Positions 43,364 through 52,990 of a stretch of DNA of 64,000 bases are shown piece after piece. Under the pieces are notes generated by a model. That model did not search any database. It was not told the origin of the DNA and saw only the letters and a list, made by a program, of their open reading frames with translations. Position numbers and translations under genes: made by a program. Source of the stretch: Altererythrobacter ishigakiensis (GTDB taxonomy: Bacteria > Pseudomonadota > Alphaproteobacteria > Sphingomonadales > Sphingomonadaceae); assembly GCF_001663155.1 (NCBI RefSeq), contig NZ_CP015963.1, positions 1,264,001 through 1,328,000 on the forward strand, read 5' to 3'. Every line of letters starts with the position of its first letter. Position 1 is the first letter of the stretch.

Positions 43364-46357
43364 ATGAACTTTCTTGTCCGCGCATTCGGCGCGCTCGCCC
43401 TCCTTTCAAGTCCCGCTCTTGTCGCGACCGGCCTGTTCGCACAGGGTATCGAGCCGCTACCTCAAGCCAGCGAGCCGGCGCCGCTGCCGGATCCACAATT
43501 TCTTCAGTCGGATGACGAAACGCCGTGGCTTTATGAGGGCAGCAATGTCCCCGTCGATCGCGAATGGAAGTTCGGCAAGATCGATAACGGACTGCGGTAT
43601 GCCGTGCGAAACAACGGTGTTCCGCCCGGGCAAGTTTCGCTGCGGGTGCGGATTGATGCCGGATCGCTGCACGAGGAAGATAGCGAACAAGGCTATGCGC
43701 ACCTGTTGGAGCATTTGCTTTTCCGGGAAAGTAAATACCTGGATGTAGGCGAAGCGATCCCGCGCTGGCAGCGGCTGGGGGCGACTTTCGGCCACGATAC
43801 GAATGCGACGACCAGCCCGACTGCTACGGTCTACAATATCGATCTGCCCGCGATCACACCGGAGTCTCTGGAAGAGAGCTTCAAGCTGCTTTCGGGGATG
43901 ATCCAAGAACCCGTCTTAAGCGATACCAATGTTCAGGCGGAGGTGCCGATTGTTCTTGCCGAGATGCGCGAGCAGGGTGGGGCCAATCAACGCGTCAATG
44001 AAGCAACGCTGGAGACGCTCTTTGCGGGTCAGCGTCTCGCTAACCGCCGTCCAATCGGAACACCGGAAACATTAGGCGCTGCGACGGGAGCCACTGTCGA
44101 AGCCTTCTATTCGCGCTGGTACCGCCCAGAAAACACCGTGGTCGTTGCGGTGGGCGATGTTGATCCGCTGCGCCTGGCGGAGCTGGTCGAGAAGTACTTC
44201 GGCGATTGGCAGGGCGAGGGTGCCTTGGTGTCAGCGCCCGATTTTGGTGATCCGGTGCCACCTGCTGGCTCAGATGGCGGTACACCAGTGGGCGAACTCG
44301 CCGTACTTACCGAACCAGATATGCCGCGCAGTTTAAACTACGCATACATGCGTCCGTGGCGACCGGTGCAAGACACAGTGGTCTACAATGAAGGACTGAT
44401 GATTAAAGCGATTGCACAATCGATCATCAATCGCCGTTTGGAGACCCGTGCGCGCAGCGGCGGCAGTTTCCTGTATGCGCAAGTGCAGCAAGATGACATT
44501 TCGCGCTCTGCCGACGCGACAATTGTAAGCTTTGCACCGCTAGGCGGCGACTGGGAAGCAGCTCTTGCCGACGTTCGCGGGGTGATCGCTGATGCTTTGG
44601 CTACTCCGCCCAGTCAGGAAGAAATCGACCGCGAAGTGGCTGAATTCGATACTGCGTTTGCCAGCGAAGTCGAACAGCGCAGCGTGATCGCCGGAGGACG
44701 GCTGGCGGACAATATCGTGCGAGCGATCGATATTCGCGAAACCGTTGCAGCACCAGAAGTGGCCCTTGATATATTCCGCGGTACCGGCCCGCGTTTCAAT
44801 CCAGAGGAAGTTTTCGCCGCAACACGCAAGCTCTTCGAAGGCGATGTCATACGCGGGGTCTATGTCACTCCACAGGCTGGAGAAGCGCAAGAAGCAGCCT
44901 TGCGATTGGCGCTCGCGCGCGAGGTTTCCGCGGACCCCGACGCACGTCTTGCCAATCGTGCGGTTTCTTTTGATGAACTTCCCGCGATTGGCCCTGCTGG
45001 CACCATCGTAGAGCGCAAGAATATCGGCTTGCTGGATATCGAGCAGGTCGAGTTCGCGAATGGCGTGCGCGCAGTCTTGTGGTCAAACACTGATGAGCCG
45101 GGTCGGGTTTCAGCCAAAGTCCGCTTTGGCGCCGGCTATCGCGCCTTTGAGCCGGAGGACGCGCCCTATGTAACCGTGGGCGAGATTGCGCTTGTTGCAT
45201 CGGGTCTCGGCGAAATCGACGAGAACGATCTCGACCGGTTGGCAACAGGTCGCAAGATGCAGTTTGACTTCGGAATCGATGAAGCGGTGTTTACCTTTAC
45301 CGCGCAAACCCGGTCTGCGGATATTGAGGATCAGCTTTATCTGTTTGCTGCAAAGCTTGGCATGCCGCGCTGGGATCCAAACCCGGTCTTGCGCGCGAAG
45401 GCAGCGGCAGAGATCGGTTACGCGTCATACTCGTCCAGCCCCGCGGCGATGATCGCGCGCGATCTAGAATATTATCTGCGTAGCGCAGATCCGCGATGGG
45501 TCACCCCCACCCCTGAAATGATGGCTGACGTCACGCCGCAGGGTTTTCGCGAGGTGTGGGAGCCGCGTCTGAAGGAAGGTCCGGTTGAAGTGCTGGTGTT
45601 CGGCGAGTTCGACCGCGAGGCTGTGATTGAAACATTGCGCGAAACGTTCGGTGCGCTTCCTCCGCGTCAACCTTTGGTTCCGGAAATCGCCAATCGCTTG
45701 CCTCAGTTCCCTGCTTCTGATGCACCGACCAGGGTACTGACGCATCGCGGCGATGCCAATCAGGCCGCCGCGGTGATCGCATGGCCAACAGCGGGCGGGA
45801 CAGTGCGACTGCGCGAATCTCGTCAGCTGGAAATCCTCACCGAACTATTCAGCAATCGCTTGCTTGACGCACTGCGCGAACGGCTGGGCGCAAGCTATGC
45901 GCCTCAAGCCATTTCGCGGTGGCCGACCGATATTCCTCAAGGCGGTACGATTATGGCTTTGGCGCAGTTGGAACCGGAGAATGTACCCGTCTTCTTTGAA
46001 GAGGCCGAGCGCATTGCGAGCGATCTGGCAACCAAGCCGATCCCGCAAGACGAGATTGATCGGGCGGTGCAACCTTTGGCACAACGCTACAGTCGTGCAG
46101 CGACCAGCAATTTCTTCTGGTTGTTGCAACTGGAAGGCGTCAGCACTGATCCTACGCGTGCGCAATTGGTGCGTTCTCTGATCGGCGATTATTCGCAAAC
46201 CCGCCCGGAAATCATGCAATTGCTCGCGCGGCGCTATCTCGCTGCGCGTCCGGGCTGGCAATTGGCAGTGATCCCTGAAGGACAGGAATTGGCACAAGGC
46301 CAGACGCACGAGCGGCCGAGTTTTGAGCCCACTGCGCCTGCGATGATGGGGCGCTGA
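43364..46357 (+). CDS. M16-family zinc metallopeptidase, secreted, two-domain
   Basis: The 997-residue protein has a signal peptide (MNFLVRAFGALALLSSPALV, cleaved near LFAQG) and two M16 repeats. The inverted zinc motif HLLEHLLFRE is in the first repeat near residue 110, with the downstream glutamate in PIVLAEMREQGG near 200. The second repeat (roughly 550-970) lacks HxxEH and is probably structural, as in pitrilysin and mitochondrial processing-type peptidases. It is likely periplasmic or outer-membrane associated. The ATG at 43364 gives the signal peptide. Confidence 0.92.
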   Translation: MNFLVRAFGALALLSSPALVATGLFAQGIEPLPQASEPAPLPDPQFLQSDDETPWLYEGSNVPVDREWKFGKIDNGLRYAVRNNGVPPGQVSLRVRIDAGSLHEEDSEQGYAHLLEHLLFRESKYLDVGEAIPRWQRLGATFGHDTNATTSPTATVYNIDLPAITPESLEESFKLLSGMIQEPVLSDTNVQAEVPIVLAEMREQGGANQRVNEATLETLFAGQRLANRRPIGTPETLGAATGATVEAFYSRWYRPENTVVVAVGDVDPLRLAELVEKYFGDWQGEGALVSAPDFGDPVPPAGSDGGTPVGELAVLTEPDMPRSLNYAYMRPWRPVQDTVVYNEGLMIKAIAQSIINRRLETRARSGGSFLYAQVQQDDISRSADATIVSFAPLGGDWEAALADVRGVIADALATPPSQEEIDREVAEFDTAFASEVEQRSVIAGGRLADNIVRAIDIRETVAAPEVALDIFRGTGPRFNPEEVFAATRKLFEGDVIRGVYVTPQAGEAQEAALRLALAREVSADPDARLANRAVSFDELPAIGPAGTIVERKNIGLLDIEQVEFANGVRAVLWSNTDEPGRVSAKVRFGAGYRAFEPEDAPYVTVGEIALVASGLGEIDENDLDRLATGRKMQFDFGIDEAVFTFTAQTRSADIEDQLYLFAAKLGMPRWDPNPVLRAKAAAEIGYASYSSSPAAMIARDLEYYLRSADPRWVTPTPEMMADVTPQGFREVWEPRLKEGPVEVLVFGEFDREAVIETLRETFGALPPRQPLVPEIANRLPQFPASDAPTRVLTHRGDANQAAAVIAWPTAGGTVRLRESRQLEILTELFSNRLLDALRERLGASYAPQAISRWPTDIPQGGTIMALAQLEPENVPVFFEEAERIASDLATKPIPQDEIDRAVQPLAQRYSRAATSNFFWLLQLEGVSTDPTRAQLVRSLIGDYSQTRPEIMQLLARRYLAARPGWQLAVIPEGQELAQGQTHERPSFEPTAPAMMGR

Positions 46358-46471
46358 ACAAGCAAAACTTGGGCTAACCCGCGAAATTTTGTTATCTGTA
46401 ACCTATATTCTGCTTTGTATTTCTTAGGCGGGGCGTGTTAACGGCACCGCTGTTTTGGATAGATTGAGACT

Positions 46472-47851
46472 GTGACTGTGGCGCACAATTGGAAACCGGA
46501 CGGGTGGAAAGCCCATGAAGCGCGGCATTTGCCGCACTACGAAGACGCAAACGAGCTTGCGCAAGCAGAGGCAACTTTGGCTGCCTATCCGCCGCTGGTG
46601 TTTGCTGGCGAAGCGCGCGCGCTGAAGGCGGATTTGGCGGATGTAGCCAATGGCCACGCCTTCCTGTTGCAAGGCGGCGATTGCGCGGAAAGCTTTGCGG
46701 AATTCCACCCGAACAACATCCGCGACACCTTCCGCGTGTTGTTGCAAATGGCGGTCGTGATGACCTTTGCCAGCAAGCGCCCGGTGGTGAAGGTTGGCCG
46801 GATGGCGGGCCAGTTTGCCAAGCCGCGCAGCTCACCAACAGAAACGCAAGGCGATGTAACACTGCCAAGCTATTTCGGTGACAATATCAACGGTATCGAA
46901 TTTGATCCTGTTGAGAGGCGCAACGACCCGATGCGGATGGTTAAGGCATATTCGCAGGCTGCGGCGACGCTCAACCTGCTGCGCGCCTTTGCCGGCGGTG
47001 GATATGCGAACCTGCGTCAGGTGCACCAATGGACGCTCGATTTCATGGGCCGCACGCCGTGGGCAGACAAGTTTGCTGAGACGGCGGACAAGATCGGAAA
47101 CGCGCTCGACTTCATGGAAGCGTGCGGCGTTGATCCGGCAACCGTACCGCAGCTGCAGGGCACCAGTTTCTACACCAGCCATGAAGCGCTGTTGCTTCCA
47201 TATGAGCAAGCTCTGACGCGGCAGGATTCGCTGACCGGCGATTGGTATGCCACCAGCGCGCACATGGTCTGGATTGGTGACCGCACGCGCTTCCCGGGCA
47301 GTGCGCACATCGAGTTTGCGCGCGGTATCGGTAACCCGCTGGGCATGAAGTGCGGGCCTTCGCTGGAACCGGACGCGTTGCTGGAATTGCTTGATGTGCT
47401 CAATCCGGCGCGTGAGCCTGGGCGGATCACGCTGATCAGCCGCTTTGGCCATGACAAGGTTGAAGAAGGTCTTCCCAAGCTGGTCCGCGCGGTGAAACGC
47501 GAAGGGCATCCGGTGGTGTGGAGCTGTGACCCGATGCACGGCAATGTCATCAAGTCGGACAGTGGCTATAAGACGCGCCCGTTTGATCGCATTCTCACGG
47601 AAGTGAAGGGCTTCTTCAACGTGCACCGCGTTGAAGGCACACATCCCGGCGGCATCCATATCGAGATGACCGGCCAGGACGTGACCGAATGTGTCGGCGG
47701 CGCCGTGGCGATCACGGACGATGCGCTCGGAGATCGTTATCACACACATTGCGACCCGCGTTTGAACGCGGCGCAGTCGATCGAGCTCGCGTTCCTGATC
47801 GCGGAGATGCTCAACCAGCAAGTGAACGAGCAACAGGCCAACGCGGCCTGA
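46472..47851 (+). CDS. aroF: 3-deoxy-7-phosphoheptulonate synthase, class II
   Basis: The 459-residue class II (plant/actinobacterial type) DAHP synthase starts the shikimate pathway. It has [20 protein letters not shown] near residue 68, [27 protein letters not shown] and [20 protein letters not shown], followed by [18 protein letters not shown], all strongly conserved in this class. The start is GTG at 46472, with a second GTG at 46478; there is no clear Shine-Dalgarno. The 114 bases before it hold no recognised leader peptide. Confidence 0.95.
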   Translation: MTVAHNWKPDGWKAHEARHLPHYEDANELAQAEATLAAYPPLVFAGEARALKADLADVANGHAFLLQGGDCAESFAEFHPNNIRDTFRVLLQMAVVMTFASKRPVVKVGRMAGQFAKPRSSPTETQGDVTLPSYFGDNINGIEFDPVERRNDPMRMVKAYSQAAATLNLLRAFAGGGYANLRQVHQWTLDFMGRTPWADKFAETADKIGNALDFMEACGVDPATVPQLQGTSFYTSHEALLLPYEQALTRQDSLTGDWYATSAHMVWIGDRTRFPGSAHIEFARGIGNPLGMKCGPSLEPDALLELLDVLNPAREPGRITLISRFGHDKVEEGLPKLVRAVKREGHPVVWSCDPMHGNVIKSDSGYKTRPFDRILTEVKGFFNVHRVEGTHPGGIHIEMTGQDVTECVGGAVAITDDALGDRYHTHCDPRLNAAQSIELAFLIAEMLNQQVNEQQANAA

Positions 47852-47895
47852 CCAGCATTTGCCACCTTCAGTCGCGGAGCATGCCTTTCAATTGT

Positions 47896-47912
47896 CATGC
47901 CTTTCGGGCATG
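47896..47912. repeat. Short hairpin between DAHP synthase and egtB
   Basis: CATGCC at 47896-47901 and GGCATG at 47907-47912 form a six-base stem with loop TTTCG, in the 96-base gap before egtB. Without a following T run it is not a convincing terminator. It may mark the 5' leader of the egtB-egtD transcript. Confidence 0.35.
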
Positions 47913-47947
47913 AAACCGCCAGCACAAGCTGACGCGGGAGAAGTGAC

Positions 47948-49180
47948 GTGCCAGAACTGCTTGCCGGTGCAGCTGATAAAGGTGCTGTTGGGCTCGCCGA
48001 TAGATTTCGCGCAACACGGCGATTGAGCGAAGCGCTGGTCGCGCCGCTCAGCGATGCTGATGCCACTATCCAATCGATGGAAGATGCGTCACCCGCCAAG
48101 TGGCATCTGGCGCACACGACATGGTTCTGGGAGACATTCCTGCTGCGCGATCATGCGCGTGGGTATCAGCTATTCGACGATCAATATCCGTTCCTGTTCA
48201 ATTCCTATTACGAGGCTGAGGGCGAACGGATTGCGCGCTTTTCCCGCGGGATGCTCTCACGTCCAACCTTGGAGCAGATGCTTGAATGGCGAGCGCATGT
48301 TAATGCCGCGATGGAGCCGCTACTAGATGACCCGGCGCACACCGACTTGATTGAGCTGGGCGTCGCGCATGAGCAGCAGCATCAGGAGCTGCTGCTCACT
48401 GATATCAAGCATGCGCTGTTTCAGAACCCGCTTGGCCCGGCGATGTTTGGCCGAGCGCCGCAGCAAGCGATTGCGCTTCAGGAGGGATGGGACGAGCATC
48501 CCGGCGGTATCGCGATGATCGGGCACGACGGCAGTGGCTTTGCCTTTGACAATGAAGGGCCACGCCATCGTGTATTATTGGAACCCTTTGCGCTGTCGAA
48601 ACGCCTCGTGACCAATCGCGAATGGTCCGAATTCATCGCCGATGGCGGCTACGCGAACCCTGCGCTGTGGCTGTCTGACGGATGGGCATGGGTGCGCGAA
48701 AACGGCATCTGCGCACCGCTCTATTGGCGCGATGAGCAATACTTTACCCTTCAAGGCTGGCAGGATCGTGATCCTGAAGCGCCCGTGACGCATATCTCAT
48801 ACTTCGAAGCCGATGCCTTTGCGAGCTGGGTCGGTAACCGATTGCCGACCGAGTTCGAATGGGAAGCTATGGCACAAGCTCATGATTCTGCGGCGGGTAA
48901 CCAACTGGATGAGGCACGCGGAGTGCAACCCATGGGCAACGCCAGTCTGTTCGGCGATTGCTGGCAGTTCACTCGCTCGGCCTATTTGCCTTATCCGCGC
49001 TTTCGACCCGCCGCAGGAGCAGTGGGCGAGTACAATGGCAAATTCATGAGCGGGCAGTTCGTGCTGAAAGGCGCCAGTTGCGCCACGGTCCGCGGCCATT
49101 CGCGCGCTTCTTACCGCAACTTCTTCTATCCGCATCAGCGGTGGCAATTTACCGGTCTCAGGCTGGCAAAGGACATTTGA
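47948..49180 (+). CDS. egtB: Ergothioneine biosynthesis protein EgtB (sulfoxide synthase)
   Basis: The 410-residue enzyme uses non-heme iron to join hercynine with a thiol donor and oxygen. The N-terminal DinB-like part has WHLAHTTWFWETFLL near residue 57 and VAHEQQHQELLLTDIKHALF near 140, holding the iron-binding histidines. The C-terminal FGE-sulfatase domain includes VTNREWSEFIADGGY and VGNRLPTEFEWEAMA. The GTG start at 47948 has GGGAG upstream. egtD follows after four bases. Confidence 0.93.
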   Translation: MPELLAGAADKGAVGLADRFRATRRLSEALVAPLSDADATIQSMEDASPAKWHLAHTTWFWETFLLRDHARGYQLFDDQYPFLFNSYYEAEGERIARFSRGMLSRPTLEQMLEWRAHVNAAMEPLLDDPAHTDLIELGVAHEQQHQELLLTDIKHALFQNPLGPAMFGRAPQQAIALQEGWDEHPGGIAMIGHDGSGFAFDNEGPRHRVLLEPFALSKRLVTNREWSEFIADGGYANPALWLSDGWAWVRENGICAPLYWRDEQYFTLQGWQDRDPEAPVTHISYFEADAFASWVGNRLPTEFEWEAMAQAHDSAAGNQLDEARGVQPMGNASLFGDCWQFTRSAYLPYPRFRPAAGAVGEYNGKFMSGQFVLKGASCATVRGHSRASYRNFFYPHQRWQFTGLRLAKDI

Positions 49181-49184
49181 TTTC

Positions 49185-50171
49185 ATGGCATCGAACAAGG
49201 GTATTGCCCTCGTCAATCTGGATGAAGACGGCGTCGACCGCGCCTTTCGCGCTGACGTGCTGCAAGGTCTATCCGAAGCGCAAAAGGCGATCCCTGCGCG
49301 CTGGCTTTATGATGACGCTGGATCGCAGTTGTTCGAGGATATTACGCGCCTGCCCGAATACTATCCAACGCGGTCGGAGCGTGAAATTCTGGAGGCACGT
49401 GGCGCTGAATTTGCCGATCTGATCGGGCCGGATCGGGCCGTGGTGGAGTTCGGATCGGGTAGCTCGGTCAAGACCCCGCTTTTGCTGAGCGCGATCGATC
49501 CAGCGGCCTATGTACCGCTCGATATTTCCGGCGACTTCCTGCGCGCATCGTCGGGAGAGCTTTCTGCGAAGTTTCCCGGCCTGCCGGTCTATCCAGTTGA
49601 GGCGGATTTCATGCGCCGTGTGGAGTTGCCCACGGAAGTTGCCGGGATGCCCAAGCTGGGGTTCTTCCCCGGATCAACCATCGGAAACATGGTCGCGCGC
49701 ACGGCGGTCGATCTGCTGCGGACCATGCGCGAAACACTGGGCGAAGGATCGAAATTGTTGATCGGGATGGACCTGATCAAAGACCGCAAAGTCTTGATTG
49801 CAGCCTATGATGATGCGGCCGGAGTGACCGCCGAATTCAATCTCAATCTGATCCGGCGTATCAATCGTGAACTTGATGCGGATATTCCGTTCGATGCCTT
49901 GCAGCATGTGGCGCGATGGAACGATGAGTTTGCACGGATTGAGATGCATCTTGTGGCAACACGCGACCTTCAATTCACCGTTTCCGGGAAGTCTTTTGCG
50001 ATGCGCGAAGGCGAGAGCATCCACACCGAAAACAGCCATAAATTCAACCGTCGGACGGGGAATACCTTATTACTCGCAGGCGGATGGACTCCGGTGCAGC
50101 GCTGGACCGACAGCGAAGAGCGTTTCTCGCTGGTGCTGGCGGACGCGACGATCCCGCGCAGCGCTCCTTGA
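49185..50171 (+). CDS. egtD: L-histidine N-alpha-methyltransferase EgtD
   Basis: The 328-residue SAM-dependent methyltransferase makes hercynine from histidine, the first step of ergothioneine synthesis. It shows LPEYYPTRSEREILEARG, the SAM motif AVVEFGSGSSVKTPLLLSAI near residue 85, and GFFPGSTIGNMVARTAVDLL. The C-terminus carries MREGESIHTENSHKF, which contacts the histidine. It is the second gene of the egtB-egtD pair. A tandem 10-base repeat (GATCGGGCCG twice, 49421-49440) lies within it. Confidence 0.95.
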   Translation: MASNKGIALVNLDEDGVDRAFRADVLQGLSEAQKAIPARWLYDDAGSQLFEDITRLPEYYPTRSEREILEARGAEFADLIGPDRAVVEFGSGSSVKTPLLLSAIDPAAYVPLDISGDFLRASSGELSAKFPGLPVYPVEADFMRRVELPTEVAGMPKLGFFPGSTIGNMVARTAVDLLRTMRETLGEGSKLLIGMDLIKDRKVLIAAYDDAAGVTAEFNLNLIRRINRELDADIPFDALQHVARWNDEFARIEMHLVATRDLQFTVSGKSFAMREGESIHTENSHKFNRRTGNTLLLAGGWTPVQRWTDSEERFSLVLADATIPRSAP

Positions 50172-50221
50172 GATCGCAGAAAGAATTGAAACCATTGCGG
50201 TAAGCGGGCGTTGAAGCCCGC

Positions 50222-51178
50222 ATGGACGCTCAGCAGAAACATATCGCCGTGATCGGGGCCGGAATGGCCGGGCTGACATGTGCGACAGAGCTTCAGGCTG
50301 CTGGTTACAATGTCACTGTGTTCGACAAGGGGCGCGGGCCAGGTGGCCGAATGGCCGCACGCCGGGCAGAGCTCGACGGTGTGACGATCTCTTTTGATCA
50401 CGGCGCTCAATACTTGACTGCCACGACAGATGCCTTCTCTGATCAGATCGCCGAGTGGTTAGCCGCAGGAGTGATTGCGGCGTGGCCTGCTGCATCAGAG
50501 GATGCCTGGGTCGGCGTTCCGGGAATGAACGGACCTATCCGTTTTCTGGGGCTGCAAGCTAATGTGCATTGGGCCACCCAGGTCGACCGCATAGACCGCG
50601 ATGCGGAGCACTGGCAGCTTCACACGGAAGAAGGCACGCATCAATTTGATGCGGTGATCGTGGCGGTTCCCGCAGAACAGGCCACGGAATTGCTCGGCAG
50701 CGTTGCGCCAGCGCTGGCTGCCGTTCCGGCCCAAGTGCAGTCCCTCCCATGTTGGGCTGTGATGGCGGCATGGGAGAGGCGGTTAGACATTGAGCGCGAT
50801 TGCCTGTGTGAGCCGAGCGACGCGATTGCATGGACGGCGAGAAACTCGACAAAGCCGGAGCGAGCGGGTGCAGAGACCTGGATTATCCATGCTGGCGCTG
50901 ATTGGTCACGTAAGCACCTTGAGCTCTCTCAAGAAGAGGCAGGGACCAAATTATTGGATGAATTCTTCACCGCTACGGGCACGACCGCAACAGCGCCGAT
51001 CCACCTTGCGGCGCATCGCTGGCGATATGCCTTTCCAAAAGTCTCGTCACCGGAAACAGCGATATGGGATCCTGATCAGTCGATCGGCCTATGCGGTGAC
51101 TATCTCGTTTCGCCAAGAGTAGAGGGCGCGTGGACTTCCGGCCGGGAGCTTGCGAGAAAAGTGACCGGTGGGATTTAG
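50222..51178 (+). CDS. FAD-dependent amine oxidoreductase, renalase-like
   Basis: The 318-residue protein has the FAD Rossmann motif VIGAGMAGLTCATELQAAGY and VFDKGRGPGGRMAARRAELD near the N-terminus, then IPDQ-like contacts, and ends with DYLVSPRVEGAWTSGREL, where FAD is held. This pattern is that of bacterial renalase-like oxidases and NAD(P)/FAD oxidoreductases. It lies 50 bases after egtD on the same strand. A link to ergothioneine is possible only from position. Confidence 0.85.
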   Translation: MDAQQKHIAVIGAGMAGLTCATELQAAGYNVTVFDKGRGPGGRMAARRAELDGVTISFDHGAQYLTATTDAFSDQIAEWLAAGVIAAWPAASEDAWVGVPGMNGPIRFLGLQANVHWATQVDRIDRDAEHWQLHTEEGTHQFDAVIVAVPAEQATELLGSVAPALAAVPAQVQSLPCWAVMAAWERRLDIERDCLCEPSDAIAWTARNSTKPERAGAETWIIHAGADWSRKHLELSQEEAGTKLLDEFFTATGTTATAPIHLAAHRWRYAFPKVSSPETAIWDPDQSIGLCGDYLVSPRVEGAWTSGRELARKVTGGI

Positions 51179-51236
51179 CGCTCAATCATCGAACTCGCTC
51201 ATGGATTAAATCGATGAATCCACCTATATCTATGTG

Positions 51237-51908
51237 ATGTCGATCAAGGGCATCTGGGAATATCTGGCGATGACAATCGCGGCGATCCCGCGTTCGGGCT
51301 TGCTGCTTATGGTGGTCGCGGCGATTGCCGTTAGCGCGATCGGATCATTGATGGTTCGCCGAAAGGTTCCGCTCGGTTTTTTTGTGCGTCGGGCAAGTAC
51401 TGTGGTTCTTGGCGGGGTACTGTTGGTCGTCGTGTTGCAATTGTCGCGCTTTGACTCCCGACTGGAAATCGCTGTCCCGCAATTTGGGTTGCCTGAACAA
51501 ATCGTTGAAGGCGGCGAGACGCACATTCCGATGGCCTCAGACGGACATTTCTGGCTGCGCGCTCAGATAAACGGGGTTCCAGCGGACTTTCTGGTCGATA
51601 CAGGGGCCACGCTAACCGCGGTGTCCCAAGGCGTAGCTGATCGTGCGGGCCTGTTGCCCCGCCGGGGTGGATTGCCGGTCACCGTAAACACTGCCAACGG
51701 TCCCGTTTCGGCAGAACTCTCGACCATCGGTGAGTTGCGGTTCGGTAACGTCGCCGTTCGCGGGCTAGATGTGGTGATCGCACCCTCGCTTGGTAAGACA
51801 AACGTTGTGGGTATGAATTTGCTTTCTCGGCTTGCCTCGTGGCGAGTCGAAGGCAATACGATGATTCTGGTTCCCAATAATCCGCAGCCTCAACTGGGGA
51901 CTGAGTAG
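51237..51908 (+). CDS. TIGR02281-type retropepsin-like aspartic protease, membrane anchored
   Basis: The 223-residue protein has two N-terminal hydrophobic stretches (around residues 16-36 and 49-66) and a clan AA aspartic-protease domain with FLVDTGATLTAVSQGVADRA near residue 117. The D-T-G catalytic triad is intact. It is probably a dimeric, membrane-anchored protease of the TIGR02281 family, with its catalytic part outside the cytoplasm. The ATG at 51237 is chosen over the GTG at 51234, which adds one residue. Confidence 0.82.
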   Translation: MSIKGIWEYLAMTIAAIPRSGLLLMVVAAIAVSAIGSLMVRRKVPLGFFVRRASTVVLGGVLLVVVLQLSRFDSRLEIAVPQFGLPEQIVEGGETHIPMASDGHFWLRAQINGVPADFLVDTGATLTAVSQGVADRAGLLPRRGGLPVTVNTANGPVSAELSTIGELRFGNVAVRGLDVVIAPSLGKTNVVGMNLLSRLASWRVEGNTMILVPNNPQPQLGTE

Positions 51909-52058
51909 ATCCCTTGGAAGGGATGAAACTGGTCCGGTTAAGGTAATAAGCCGATCAGAAATTTAGTCGCCCACCCTCTTCGTTCCACTGACATTTGATT
52001 AGTAGACTGTGAGGTGTCGTCCTCTTAGCTCTCAGCCTTGTTTAGTTGGAGCGCGCGA

Positions 52059-52823
52059 ATGAAGGAACTGTTCGACCTTACTGGTAAAGTCGCCGTGGTG
52101 ACGGGGGCGGGACGTGGTATCGGTGAGGGTATTGCTACCCTGCTGGCTGAAGCTGGCGCCGATGTTGTTTGTGCCGCGAGGTCAGGCGATCAGATCCAAA
52201 GCACAGCAAAGTTGATTAACGAGAGCAGTTCTGGAGGTCGCGCGGTTGCACATATAACCGATGTCTCAGACGAAGAAGATATGGAGGCGCTTGGCCAGCG
52301 AGCTATCGATGAATTCGGTCGGCTCGATATCTGGGTTAACAATGCGGGAGGGTCGCTTGTTTCCGCACCGCTTACGGAGCTTGAGCCAGCGGAATGGCAC
52401 AAGACGATGGCCGTAAATCTAACCTCAGTATTCTATGGCGTGCGGGCCGCGGCGAAGCGCATGAAGGACGGCGGCAGTATCGTGAATACATCGTCGATGG
52501 CTGGACGCGATCCCTTCCCAGGTAGCGGGCACTACAGCGCTGCTAAGGCTGGCGTGAATATGCTGACCAAGACACTTGCTTTGGAGCTAGGGCCGCAAAA
52601 AATCCGCGTCAACGCGATCCTGCCCGGGTTTGTCCCTACCGATACGGTGAAGAAGGCGCTCGACATGAAGGACGAGGATTTTGGGCCTTTGCTTGAGCAG
52701 CTGAACCTGCCTGCGGGTCGGTTAGGCACGCCACGCGATATCGCCGCATGTGTGCTCTATCTCGTCGGTAACTCAGGCGAGTGGGTTACTGGCCAGAACC
52801 TATGTGTGGCCGGAACGGTCTGA
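52059..52823 (+). CDS. Short-chain dehydrogenase/reductase
   Basis: The 254-residue SDR has the cofactor motif VVTGAGRGIGEGIATLLAEA, NNAGGSLVSAPLTEL, and the catalytic set in NTSSMAGRDPFPGSGHYSAA, then K in AAKAGVNMLTKTLALE. The C-terminal GNSGEWVTGQNLCVAGTV is usual for FabG-like reductases. GGAG (52048-52051) lies seven bases before the ATG at 52059. The 150-base gap ahead of it contains a short palindrome, ATCCCTTGGAAGGGAT, at 51909-51924. Substrate is unknown. Confidence 0.88.
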   Translation: MKELFDLTGKVAVVTGAGRGIGEGIATLLAEAGADVVCAARSGDQIQSTAKLINESSSGGRAVAHITDVSDEEDMEALGQRAIDEFGRLDIWVNNAGGSLVSAPLTELEPAEWHKTMAVNLTSVFYGVRAAAKRMKDGGSIVNTSSMAGRDPFPGSGHYSAAKAGVNMLTKTLALELGPQKIRVNAILPGFVPTDTVKKALDMKDEDFGPLLEQLNLPAGRLGTPRDIAACVLYLVGNSGEWVTGQNLCVAGTV

Positions 52824-52851
52824 TCTTTTCTTAACGCAATACATGGAAGGT

Positions 52852-52926
52852 TGGCTGGGGTGGCAGGATTCGAACCTGCGCATGCCGGTACCAAAAACCG
52901 GTGCCTTACCGCTTGGCTACACCCCA
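52852..52926 (-). tRNA. trnQ: tRNA-Gln (UUG)
   Basis: On the minus strand this 75-base sequence starts TGGGGTGTAGCCAAGCGGTA and ends with the encoded CCA. The acceptor stem TGGGGTG pairs with CACCCCA. The anticodon loop is TTTTGGT, giving anticodon TTG (glutamine). The T-arm is GCAGGTTCGAATCCTGC. It fits the full cloverleaf. It lies downstream of the GPH transporter and is probably transcribed alone. Confidence 0.96.
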
Positions 52927-52990
52927 GCAGACCCGCTTTTTGATGGCGGGGCGCTCCCTATAGCGGCTCTGACTGCAATGTGAAGAGGGT

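Noticed and set aside
46832..47833. Minus-strand 333-codon frame opposite DAHP synthase
   Set aside because: A long GC-driven shadow of a strongly conserved gene with no recognisable domain.
51909..51924. Palindrome ATCCCTTGGAAGGGAT after the aspartic protease gene
   Set aside because: It is short, with a two-base centre and no T tract, and there is no evidence that it acts as an operator or terminator. It is mentioned only with the neighbouring SDR.
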